From Acidobacteriota bacterium (lineage in GTDB: Bacteria > Acidobacteriota > Terriglobia > Terriglobales > Acidobacteriaceae): a stretch of 64,000 bases of DNA. Shown piece after piece: positions 40,972-48,575 of the stretch (position 1 is its first letter; every line of letters starts with the position of its first letter). A program made the position numbers and the translations under genes. Below the pieces are notes generated by a model, which saw only the letters and a program-made list of their open reading frames with translations, was not told the origin of the DNA and ran no database searches. The DNA lies in NCBI GenBank assembly GCA_021780075.1, contig JAJXZL010000044.1, positions 44,117 to 108,116 of the forward strand, given 5' to 3'.

Positions 40972-42033
40972 ATGGCCGGAGAATCCGCAGGCAAGCCAGA
41001 CCTCATTACGCCGCAAGTGTTGCCGCCAAGGCAAAGTCTGACGCGCCGGGATGCCATGCTGCAGCTTCTGCGCGTGGGCGGCATCGCGGCCGGTGCAGGC
41101 GGCGCAGCCTACTGGCTGAGCGAACGCAGCAGCCGTCCAGTCCCCGCTGCTCCGGAGCAGGCACGCCGCGACCACCGCATCGTTGCCGAGCCGCACCTGC
41201 CTGCCCTGACAGTTGTCCAGTACCCTATGGAGAAAGATGCTGCCGCGCATCCAGGCGAACCGCGCGCACTGGTGCAGAAGGCACTGGAGAACCTGGGCGG
41301 CATCCGCCGCTTTGTCGGTCGCCAAGATGTGGTGGTGATCAAGCCGAATATCGCCTGGGACCGCACGCCAGAGCAGGCAGCGAACACGAATCCCGAACTG
41401 GTGGGCGAGGTGGTACGCCAGTGCTGGTCGGCAGGGGCCAGGCGCGTTGTTGTCACCGACGTCAGTTGCAATGAGCCGCGCAGGTGCTTTCAGCGCTCGG
41501 GTATTCAAGCAGCCGCGCGCGCAGAGGGTGCCGAGGTGATTCTGCCCGACCCGGAGCGCTTTCGCGAGGTGGACATGGGAGGAGTCGCTCTGAAGAGCTG
41601 GCCGGTTTTCACGCCTTTTCTCGAAGCGGATAAGCTCATCAATCTTCCCATCGCGAAGCATCACGAATTGACTGGCGCGACACTGGGTATGAAGAACTGG
41701 TACGGCATTCTGGGCGGGCAGCGCAACCGGCTGCATCAGCAGATTCACCAGAGCCTGGCGGACCTGGCCAGCTTCATGCTGCCCACGGTTACGATCATGG
41801 ATTGCTACCGCATCCTTGTGCGCAACGGTCCAACGGGCGGGAACCTTGAGGATGTTGCTCTGAAGAAGACGATCGTGGCGGGAACGGATCCGGTGGCGCT
41901 GGATGCCTATGTAGCGAAGGCCTATTGGAATCTTGATCCTGCGGATCTGCCTTACCTGCAAATGGCTGCCAACCGCGGACTGGGTACGGTGGAGTACGAC
42001 ACGCTGCCCGTGAAGGTAAGCCAACTGGTGTAA
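40972..42033 (+). CDS. Tat-exported DUF362 protein (second copy)
   Basis: This 353-residue protein has a delayed Tat leader (SLTRRDAMLQLLRVGGIAAG). DUF362 landmarks are VVIKPNIAWDRTPEQAANTN, AGARRVVVTDVSCNEP, ADKLINLPIAKHHELTG continuing ATLGMKNWYGIL, and VAGTDPVALDAYVAKAYW. His231 and Lys241 give the same H-x3-G-x5-K as in the first copy. The flanking ADxLI...H...G..LGxK pattern follows the LarA segment ADLLISEGFIESHFFAGFSG plus GRK closely. His residues 14 and 18 after the Lys could be metal ligands. GGGAGGAAAATT precedes the ATG. It is 29 bases from the first copy, so they are one transcription unit, yet the two are quite divergent in sequence. Confidence 0.85.
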   Translation: MAGESAGKPDLITPQVLPPRQSLTRRDAMLQLLRVGGIAAGAGGAAYWLSERSSRPVPAAPEQARRDHRIVAEPHLPALTVVQYPMEKDAAAHPGEPRALVQKALENLGGIRRFVGRQDVVVIKPNIAWDRTPEQAANTNPELVGEVVRQCWSAGARRVVVTDVSCNEPRRCFQRSGIQAAARAEGAEVILPDPERFREVDMGGVALKSWPVFTPFLEADKLINLPIAKHHELTGATLGMKNWYGILGGQRNRLHQQIHQSLADLASFMLPTVTIMDCYRILVRNGPTGGNLEDVALKKTIVAGTDPVALDAYVAKAYWNLDPADLPYLQMAANRGLGTVEYDTLPVKVSQLV

Positions 42034-42196
42034 TGCAACGGCTGGGAGGCGATCCAGCTTCAGCGGCTTTCTTTCCAATCAAGGCTCGTCTGTGTTTGAA
42101 TGGACTCGACCGGGTGGGATAACGTTTACCAGACTGCCGAGCCGGGCAGGCAACGCTGGCCTGCATCTTCAGCGTCCCAGACTAAAGGTGGTACTT

Positions 42197-44038
42197 ATGA
42201 CTCAATCGCGTAGAAGGTTTCTCAAAACCGGTGTGGCCCTCGGGCTGGCTTCGCTTACCAGGTCGCGTGGCCTGCTGGCTGACGCGCCGCAGGATGCCGC
42301 GGTGACACCCCGGCTGAGTCAGTTCGGATATGGCGATGTGACGTTGCTCGAAGGGCCGCTGCGCGAGCAGTTCGATACCAATCATGCCTTCTATCTTGGC
42401 TTGAATGAAGACAGCCTTCTTAAGCCGTTTCGGCAGCGCGCGGGGATGCCCGCGCCAGGCGAGGACATGGGCGGCTGGTATGACAACGCCACGGACTTTG
42501 ACCCGCGCGGCAATTTTCATGGGTTCGTTCCGGGGCACAGCTTTGGCCAATATCTCTCAGGGCTCTCGCGAGACTATGCCGCTACGGGATCGAAGCCGAC
42601 GCGTGCCAAGGTGGAGCGGCTGGTAAAGGCATTTGCGCCGACGATCACGAGCAAGTTTTACGACGACTATCGCCTGCCGGCCTATACCTTTGACAAAATC
42701 AATTGCGGCCTGATCGATGCGTATGAATTTGGCGGGGAGAGTTCAGCGCTTGCAGTGCTGAATGCGGCCACGGATGCAGCACTGCCGCATTTGCCGAAGC
42801 GAGCCTACTCGCGCGCGGCTCAGTATGAATTACCGCATAAGGATGAGGCGTATTGCTGGGATGAGCCGTACACGCTGCCGGAGAATCTTTTTCTGGCATG
42901 GCAGCGCGGCGCGGGGAGCCGCTTCCGCGATCTTGGCGTGCGTTTCCTTGCCGACGACTGGTATTTCAACCTTCTTGCGGATGGCAAGAATGTGTTGCCG
43001 GGCAAGCATGCCTACAGCCACGTGAATGCGATGAGCAGTGCGATGCAGGCTTATCTTGTGCTGAGCAGCGAAAATCATCTGCGCGCAGCGATCAATGGAT
43101 TTGAATTTCTGCGCACGACGCAGAGCTTTGCCAGCGGCGGCTGGGGTCCGGATGAGCTATTCCGCAAGCCGGGCAGTGGAGAGATGGGCGAGAGCCTGAC
43201 GAAGACGCACGCCAGCTTTGAAACGCCGTGCGGCTCTTACGCGCACTTTAAAATTACGCGCTATCTGCTGAGCGTGACGCAGGACAGCCGCTACGGCGAC
43301 AGCATGGAGCGTGTGCTGTACAACACGATTCTTGGAGCCAAGCCGATCCAGAAGGACGGGCACGGATTCTATTACTCCGATTACAACAACGATGCGAAGA
43401 AGTTCTATCACCCCGACAAGTGGACGTGCTGCTCGGGGACCTTTTCGCAGATTACCGCGGACTATGGGATCAGCGCCTACTTCAATGACGGCGAAAGCAT
43501 CTACGTGAACCTGTATGTGCCGTCACGGGTGACATGGATGCGTGGAGCCGATAAGACCGTGCTGACGCAGACGACGAACTACCCGCACGAGCCGAGGACA
43601 CAGATTGAGCTGACAGCGGTGAATCCCGATACGTTTCCGATCTATCTGCGCATACCAGCCTGGGCGGGGCCGCGGACGAGCATTGCGGTGAATGGCAAGC
43701 GCGTGTTGCACGGACCCGAGCCTGGACGCTTTGCACGTATCAAGCGCACATGGAAGAAGGGCGACCGCATCGAGGTGGAGTTCGACATGACGACAACACT
43801 GGAGGCGGTTGATCCGCAGCATCCAAACCTGGTGGCGCCTGTGCATGGGCCGCTGGCGTTGTATAGCATCCTGCCGGCGCCGGCTACGGTGAGCCGCAAG
43901 GAACTGCTTGCTGTGAGCCAGGTAGCGGCGGGGTCAACGGACTGGCGGGGCGAGACGGCTACAGGCAAGTTTGCGCTGAAGCCGTTTGCGGCAATTCATG
44001 ACGAGCACTACCGGCTGTACATGAACGCGCAAGCCTGA
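42197..44038 (+). CDS. Tat-exported GH127-family glycosidase
   Basis: This 613-residue protein has a Tat leader (QSRRRFLKTGVALGLASL). The domain matches DUF1680/GH127: SQFGYGDVTLLEGPLREQFD, WYDNATDFDPRGNFHGFVPG and GHSFGQYLSGLS. FETPCGSYAHFK is the probable Glu/Cys ligand region, and DKWTCCSGTFSQ carries the CC pair expected to include the nucleophile. A C-terminal beta-sandwich follows (PIYLRIPAWAGPRTSIAVNG, PVHGPLALY). The Glu and Cys are separated by two residues (ETPC) instead of one as in HypBA1. It is a distant paralogue of the 18,609-20,654 enzyme. AAGGTGG precedes the ATG. A strong terminator follows. Confidence 0.85.
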   Translation: MTQSRRRFLKTGVALGLASLTRSRGLLADAPQDAAVTPRLSQFGYGDVTLLEGPLREQFDTNHAFYLGLNEDSLLKPFRQRAGMPAPGEDMGGWYDNATDFDPRGNFHGFVPGHSFGQYLSGLSRDYAATGSKPTRAKVERLVKAFAPTITSKFYDDYRLPAYTFDKINCGLIDAYEFGGESSALAVLNAATDAALPHLPKRAYSRAAQYELPHKDEAYCWDEPYTLPENLFLAWQRGAGSRFRDLGVRFLADDWYFNLLADGKNVLPGKHAYSHVNAMSSAMQAYLVLSSENHLRAAINGFEFLRTTQSFASGGWGPDELFRKPGSGEMGESLTKTHASFETPCGSYAHFKITRYLLSVTQDSRYGDSMERVLYNTILGAKPIQKDGHGFYYSDYNNDAKKFYHPDKWTCCSGTFSQITADYGISAYFNDGESIYVNLYVPSRVTWMRGADKTVLTQTTNYPHEPRTQIELTAVNPDTFPIYLRIPAWAGPRTSIAVNGKRVLHGPEPGRFARIKRTWKKGDRIEVEFDMTTTLEAVDPQHPNLVAPVHGPLALYSILPAPATVSRKELLAVSQVAAGSTDWRGETATGKFALKPFAAIHDEHYRLYMNAQA

Positions 44039-44057
44039 GGAAGCCTGCACGACGACG

Positions 44058-44086
44058 AAGGCCGGAGCGCGTGCTCCGGCCTTTTG
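44058..44086 (+). terminator. Rho-independent terminator behind the DUF362/GH127 unit
   Basis: AAGGCCGGAGC pairs perfectly with GCTCCGGCCTT around GCGT, followed by TTTT. It can also serve the convergent aldo/keto reductase gene. Confidence 0.9.
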
Positions 44087-44112
44087 TATTGCGGCGTGAT
44101 TATTGTTTGCCG

Positions 44113-45189
44113 CTATGGGCGGTCGTAGAAGCGGAAGAAGAGCGAGGGTTTTGCGCAGGGCTCGGCGCGGGCCACGAGTTGCTGCTGTTGCGCGTCATTG
44201 AACGGGGTGAACTCGCGCGCGAGCTGCACATTTTCCTCGAGCTGGGCGATGGTGTCGCAGCCGATGATGACGGTGCTGACGGGGCGTGAGAGGGTGTAGT
44301 ACATGGCCTCGCGCATGCTCAATGTGCCGGGGTTGGTTGTCTGGATTGTCATTCCTTCCCAACTGTGCTTTTGCTGCTCGATGGTCGGGGGTGTCCACGT
44401 GGAGAGGATGCGGCCACGGCCGGGAATCTTCATGCCGATGATACCCATCTGCTTTTCGACAGCGAGCGGAAGCAGTGCGTCGTTGAAGCTGTAGTGGTGC
44501 GGGTCGGCGGCGTTCATGGCCATAAGGATGGTGTCGAAGGGGTATCGGTGGATGCCTTCGATGAGTGCGTCGGGGCGGTAGTGGCCGGTGATGCCGAGAT
44601 AGCGCACGACTTTCTGCTGGTGCATTTCAAGGAGCGCTTCCATTGCGCCGCCCTTGGCGAAGATCTCATTGATGTCGGTCATGGTGCCGACGTCGTGGAG
44701 CTGCCAGAGATCGACGTGGTCGGTCTGGAGGAGCTGGAGCGATTTCTCGATCATGCGCATGGAGCCGTCGCGGGTGCGCTCCTTGGTTTTGGTGGCGAGG
44801 AAGGCTTCATTGCGGCGATGGGCCATGACTTTGCCGACATACTGCTCGCTCCAGCGCTGGGGGCCACCGTAGATGGATGAGGTGTCAATGTAGTTGACGC
44901 CAAGGTCGAGGGCGCGCTCGATGATGGGCACTGCGACGTCGAAATTGTTGGGCCGCTCGAGGGATGCCTGGCCGCCGAGGGAGAAGATGCCGACCTTGTA
45001 GCCGGTCTTGCCGAGGTTGCGCGTGGGCATGGCGGCTTGCGTGCGCGGGTTGGAGGGCAGCGCGGGCAGGGTCTTGCCGGGCGCGGTGGCGAAAGCGGAG
45101 GGCGTGAGGAGCGCGGCGGTGACGGCGCTGCCGGCCTTGAGGAATTCGCGGCGGCCGTGACGGCGGAGGGATGGATGTTTGTCGCTCAT
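44113..45189 (-). CDS. Tat-exported aldo/keto reductase
   Basis: This 358-residue NAD(P)-dependent oxidoreductase has a Tat leader (HGRREFLKAGSAVTAALL). The AKR barrel starts MPTRNLGKTGYKVGIFSLGG and has LGVNYIDTSSIYGGPQRWSEQ with the catalytic Asp and Tyr. ATKTKERTRDG supplies the Lys, VDLWQLHDV the His, and STVIIGCDTIAQLEENV ends the cofactor-binding part. Tat export fits a protein that binds its cofactor before export. AAGGAG precedes the ATG. It converges with the GH127 gene, and the physiological substrate is unknown. Confidence 0.88.
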   Translation of the reverse strand: MSDKHPSLRRHGRREFLKAGSAVTAALLTPSAFATAPGKTLPALPSNPRTQAAMPTRNLGKTGYKVGIFSLGGQASLERPNNFDVAVPIIERALDLGVNYIDTSSIYGGPQRWSEQYVGKVMAHRRNEAFLATKTKERTRDGSMRMIEKSLQLLQTDHVDLWQLHDVGTMTDINEIFAKGGAMEALLEMHQQKVVRYLGITGHYRPDALIEGIHRYPFDTILMAMNAADPHHYSFNDALLPLAVEKQMGIIGMKIPGRGRILSTWTPPTIEQQKHSWEGMTIQTTNPGTLSMREAMYYTLSRPVSTVIIGCDTIAQLEENVQLAREFTPFNDAQQQQLVARAEPCAKPSLFFRFYDRP

Positions 45190-45432
45190 GGGGGGTGGCT
45201 CCTTGACGGGCCGTGCGGCGGGCCGGTGAGATTGCGACTCCATGATACCCCGGGGTGGGTGCGGCTGGCGCGTCAGTCCAATGCAGGCCAAGAGGCGAAG
45301 GCTCGTCGAAGCGCGGGCGAGATGATCTGCAAGGCGACTGTGGAAAGCAAATAAGGGGGGGGTAGGGGGGGTAGGGGGGTGTCCTTGGTGACATTCCCAG
45401 CGTCGAGCCCCTGGATTCGAGCTCCTGGTTTT

Positions 45433-45650
45433 GCGTGCGGGTGCAGGCTGGGTTGGGAGCTATGTTTCTATTGTGCGCGCAAGGCGCGAAATTATCTGCA
45501 AAATGGGTGAGGGAATTTTTGTGGGGTCGCGGCCGGCAGCCGTTAGCCTCTAGCTTTTAGCTTCCAGCTTTGCTGCGCGGGTGCGGGCAGGGTTGGGAGC
45601 TATGTTTCTATTGTGCGGGGAAGGCCCGTATTTATCTGCAAAAGCTGGCG
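45433..45650. repeat. Duplicated unit, two copies 140 bases apart
   Basis: GGTTGGGAGC followed by TATGTTTCTATTGTGC occurs at 45,451 and again at 45,591, and both copies continue into ATCTGCAAAA. Between these blocks the copies differ as CGCGC-aag-GCGCG and CGGGg-aag-GCCCG, so the small hairpin is kept by compensating changes. Confidence 0.75.
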
Positions 45651-45678
45651 GGGGTTTTTGCGGGTTGAGTGAGTGTTT

Positions 45679-45725
45679 TCCCACCCATGTCGTCCGCTGC
45701 GCGAACGTCATGGATGGGGCACCCG
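45679..45725. repeat. Dispersed hairpin repeat, copy 1
   Basis: CCCACCCATGTCG at the left end can pair with CATGGATGGG at the right end with one mismatch. A near-identical unit is at 47,065-47,110. Confidence 0.75.
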
Positions 45726-45819
45726 GCATAGGATCTTTCCTGAAAGGCAAGATGACTTTATCATGCGATTCCCAAGGAGTGTCTAAGTAAGTTGCTTCGG
45801 TATGGCCAGCATTCCCTCA

Positions 45820-45873
45820 GGGGCTAAAGCCCCATTCATCTTCACTGGCTTACGTGCGGGCTGAAGCCCGCAC
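45820..45873. repeat. Pair of perfect hairpins
   Basis: GGGGCT-aa-AGCCCC (45,820-45,833) and GTGCGGGCT-ga-AGCCCGCAC (45,854-45,873). They share the core GGGCT-nA-AGCCC and resemble repetitive extragenic palindromes. Confidence 0.7.
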
Positions 45874-46229
45874 CTTTCAACACGGCGACTTATTCAGGGC
45901 TTCCCTAAAAGCCATGCTAATTTTAAGCCACTTACGGCACTAATAAACTCGCGCCCTGTTACAAGACATTTTCAGCGGTGAGTTTTACCGTAGCCTGTAA
46001 CGTCGTGCCCGGATACAGAGCCTCGTCTATCCCTGCCATGAACTTTGATCCTTCGAACGCGGAGACCCTCGCGAAATCCTGCATCGCCCCGGGTATTGAA
46101 GATAGATAGACCTGAAGCGAGCACTCCTCGCCTGGCACATTCCGTTCGCGTCACCGCCAACGCGCAAATTGGCACCCGGCTGGGTGGGCTGTCTCGACAT
46201 GCTGCTCGGCAATGCATTAGTTTGGGCCT

Positions 46230-47030
46230 ATGGCTGGTGTGTCCTTGGTTCTGGATGGGAAGGTGGCGCTGATCACGGGCGGGTCGCGTGGGATTGGCGC
46301 GGAGACGGTGCGGCTGTTTGTAGAGGCGGGTGCGCGGGTGGTGTTCAGCTACCGGCAGGCGCGGGAGCAGGCGCATGCGCTGATGGCGGAGTGTGGCGGG
46401 CCGGCGCGGTGTGTGGCGGTGGAGCAGGAATTGAGCACTCCGGCAGAGGGGCGGGCGCTGGTGGGCGCGGCGGTGAAGGCCTTTGGGCGTCTGGATGCGC
46501 TGGTGGTGAATCACGGGATCTGGCCGCCGGAGGACGCTCCAATTGAGCTGATGACCGAGGAGCAGTGGCGGCGCACGATGGGCGTGAACCTGGACTCGGT
46601 GTTCGGGCTGGTACAGGCGGCGGCTGCGCAGATGGAGTTGCAGGGGCCTCCAGCGACGAGCGGGGATGGAAGCGCGGGACATATTGTTCTTATCAGCTCG
46701 ACGGCGGGGCAGCGCGGTGAGGCCTACCACGCGGACTATGCCGTGACGAAAGGCGCGCTGATCAGTCTGACAAAGAGTTTGTCGAGCGAGCTGGCTCCGC
46801 GCGGGATTCGGGTGAACTGCGTGGCCCCCGGGTGGGTGGCGACGGAGATGAGCGCGGCGGCGGTGGGCGACCCGGAGCTGGGGCCGCGGATTGCGGCGGG
46901 GATTCCGGTGGGACGCGTGGGGACCGCGCTGGAGATTGCCGGGCCGGTGCTGTTTCTGTGCACGCCGCTGGCGGGGTTTATCAGCGGGGAAGTGGTGAAC
47001 GTGAATGGCGGCGCTGTGCTGGTGGGTTGA
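46230..47030 (+). CDS. SDR-family oxidoreductase (FabG-like)
   Basis: This 266-residue short-chain dehydrogenase has the cofactor motif LITGGSRGIGAET, the NNAG position read as VVNHGIW, the active-site Ser in VLISSTAGQRGE and the catalytic YAVTKGAL. RGIRVNCVAPGWVATEM and a terminal GEVVNVNGGAVLVG complete the fold. It is probably NAD(P)H-dependent; the substrate cannot be told from sequence. No SD is evident before the ATG. It lies alone between repeat-rich spacers and just upstream of the second copy of the dispersed hairpin repeat. Confidence 0.85.
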   Translation: MAGVSLVLDGKVALITGGSRGIGAETVRLFVEAGARVVFSYRQAREQAHALMAECGGPARCVAVEQELSTPAEGRALVGAAVKAFGRLDALVVNHGIWPPEDAPIELMTEEQWRRTMGVNLDSVFGLVQAAAAQMELQGPPATSGDGSAGHIVLISSTAGQRGEAYHADYAVTKGALISLTKSLSSELAPRGIRVNCVAPGWVATEMSAAAVGDPELGPRIAAGIPVGRVGTALEIAGPVLFLCTPLAGFISGEVVNVNGGAVLVG

Positions 47031-47064
47031 GGCTTCTTGAGGCAGTGCGGACATCGTGGTCTCC

Positions 47065-47170
47065 CACCCATGTCGCCCGCTACGCGCACGCCATGAATGG
47101 GGCACCGGCATTATTCGTGTGATTAGGAGAAGAGAAATGCAGGTCCTTCGACTCCGTCCGTTGCGACGGA
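47065..47170. repeat. Dispersed hairpin repeat copy 2, plus an adjacent GTCCGT/ACGGAC repeat
   Basis: Bases 47,065-47,110 repeat the unit at 45,679-45,725. Directly after it, 47,143-47,190 reads TCCTTCGACTCC...CTCAGGATGACA with an internal GTCCGT-TGCG-ACGGAC hairpin, the look of a second dispersed repeat type. An open frame runs through both into the next gene but is not likely translated. Confidence 0.65.
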
Positions 47171-47190
47171 CTCCGCTCAGGATGACAGCC

Positions 47191-47991
47191 ATGGGGCGGA
47201 GAGTTCTGGCGGTGGCGCTGGCGCTGGTTGTGTTGAGCATGCCGCAGGCTACGCGCACGCAGACGGCAGAAGATGCAGCGGCGCAGAATGCGAAGCAGGC
47301 GCGCGCGGCGCTGGACGCCATGGTGCAGGCGCTGGGCGGCGTGGCGTGGCTGAACATGAGGAACCAGATGCGGCAGGGGCACATTGCCGCGTTCTTTCAT
47401 GGGCAGGCGGATATGGGGACGACGGACTTCTGGGAGTTTCATTCGTGGCCCGATCAGGACCGCATTGAGTTCACCAAGCATCGCGACGTGTTGCAGTTCT
47501 TTCTGGGGCGCGAAGGGTGGGAGGTGACGTATCGCGGCAAGAAGGCACTGCCGAAGGATATTGTGGAGGACTTTCTGCGGCGGCGTGACCACTCAATTGA
47601 GACGGCTGTGAAGGTGTGGCTGAAGGACCCGAAGACGATTCTGATTTATGAAGGGCAGCGGATGGTGGAGCGGCATCTGGCCGAGCAGGTGACGCTGATT
47701 TCAGCGCAGAATGAAGCGATCACGATTTCGATGGACAAGCAGACGCACCTGCCGCTGCGGCGCGACTTCCAGTGGCGCGACCCGGTGTACAAGGACAAGA
47801 ACACGGACGGCGAGGAGTACGACGACTACCACATGGTGGATGGGCTGCCGGCAGCGTACAGCATTACGCGCTTCAACAACGATGAGGTGATCCGGCAGTA
47901 CTACATTGACCGCGTGGAGTATAACCGCGACCTGCCAGGAGACTTCTGGGACGTGGATGCGGCGACGCGGCGGATCAAGAAGAAAAAGTAG
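47191..47991 (+). CDS. Secreted protein of unknown function
   Basis: This 266-residue protein has a signal peptide (RRVLAVALALVVLSMPQATRTQ). The mature part begins ALDAMVQALGGVAWLNM and contains FWEFHSWPDQDRIEFTKHRDVLQFFLG, GWEVTYRGKKALPKDIVEDFLRR, MDKQTHLPLRRDFQWRDPVY and DGLPAAYSITRFNNDEVIRQYY. The pattern is like LolA/outer-membrane-lipoprotein-sorting-type domains found in Acidobacteria, but no function is assigned. The ATG at 47191 has AGGA eight bases upstream; earlier in-frame codons fall inside repeats. It precedes fabZ on the same strand with a 107-base gap. Confidence 0.7.
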   Translation: MGRRVLAVALALVVLSMPQATRTQTAEDAAAQNAKQARAALDAMVQALGGVAWLNMRNQMRQGHIAAFFHGQADMGTTDFWEFHSWPDQDRIEFTKHRDVLQFFLGREGWEVTYRGKKALPKDIVEDFLRRRDHSIETAVKVWLKDPKTILIYEGQRMVERHLAEQVTLISAQNEAITISMDKQTHLPLRRDFQWRDPVYKDKNTDGEEYDDYHMVDGLPAAYSITRFNNDEVIRQYYIDRVEYNRDLPGDFWDVDAATRRIKKKK

Positions 47992-48044
47992 GCGGGGCTT
48001 GCTTTAGCGGGTGTCTCGGACGGCGAGACGGGCATGGGCTTCGC

Positions 48045-48050
48045 TATAAT
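48045..48050 (+). promoter_or_regulatory. -10-like TATAAT upstream of fabZ
   Basis: TATAAT lies 48 bases before the fabZ ATG. The -35 region is unremarkable. It would start the fabZ-lpxA-lpxI transcript. Confidence 0.35.
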
Positions 48051-48098
48051 CCTGACGAGCGCGATGCAACACGCCCGCACGCTGTCTGGAGCCAGAGA

Positions 48099-48575
48099 AT
48101 GACGTTTGATATCCAGGAGATCCTGGACTTTCTTCCTCACCGCTACCCGTTTTTGCTGATCGACCGGATTGTGGAGTTTGAGCGCGCCAAGCGCACGGTG
48201 GCGATCAAAAACGTGACCATCAATGAGCCGTTCTTTCAGGGGCATTTCCCTGGCTGCCCCATCATGCCCGGGGTGCTGGTGGTGGAGGCGATGGCGCAGG
48301 CCGGGGCGGTGCTGATGCTGCACGAGTTGCCCGACCGGCACTCGAAGCTGGCGGTGTTTACCGGGATTGACAACGCGAAGTTTCGGCGGCAGGTGGTTCC
48401 GGGCGACCAACTGCGGATTGAAGTGGATGTGCTGAGCTTTCGCACGCGCGCGGGACGCATGGCAGGCAAGGCCTACATAGACGGCAAGGTGGCGTGCGAG
48501 GCGACGCTGACGTGCATGATTGTTCCGCGGGCGGCGGAGACGGCACCGGCGGGGCAAGGCGGAGAAGCCGAGTGA
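48099..48575 (+). CDS. fabZ: 3-hydroxyacyl-ACP dehydratase FabZ
   Basis: This 158-residue hot-dog-fold enzyme of fatty acid elongation dehydrates beta-hydroxyacyl-ACP. The catalytic His49 and Glu63 are in GHFPGCPIMPGVLVVEAMAQ. The N-terminus IQEILDFLPHRYPFLLIDRI and the segment IDNAKFRRQVVPGDQL are typical. It is the first gene of a tightly packed set with lpxA (GTGA overlap) and lpxI, linking fatty acid supply with lipid A synthesis. The C-terminal extension AAETAPAGQGGEAE is not conserved in the family. Confidence 0.96.
   Translation: MTFDIQEILDFLPHRYPFLLIDRIVEFERAKRTVAIKNVTINEPFFQGHFPGCPIMPGVLVVEAMAQAGAVLMLHELPDRHSKLAVFTGIDNAKFRRQVVPGDQLRIEVDVLSFRTRAGRMAGKAYIDGKVACEATLTCMIVPRAAETAPAGQGGEAE

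Larger units (their letters stand above)
45190..46229. repeat. Repeat-rich intergenic region
   Basis: This is about 1 kb without a recognised gene. Contents in order: a G-run tract (45,355-45,379), a duplicated unit with 140-base spacing (45,433-45,650), a hairpin-forming repeat (45,679-45,725) that recurs at 47,065, and two perfect hairpins at 45,820-45,833 and 45,854-45,873. Bases 45,900-46,229 show nothing convincing. Confidence 0.7.

Noticed and set aside
45300..46230. CRISPR array
   Set aside because: Repeats are only two per type, differ from each other and lack regular spacers. No cas genes are present.
47056..47190. N-terminal extension of the secreted protein gene at 47,191
   Set aside because: The extra codons come from two dispersed repeats. 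The SD and signal peptide fit the ATG at 47,191.
45972..47384. 470-codon minus-strand frame
   Set aside because: It spans repeats and runs antisense to the SDR gene. Composition is Arg/Pro/His-rich with no recognisable domain.
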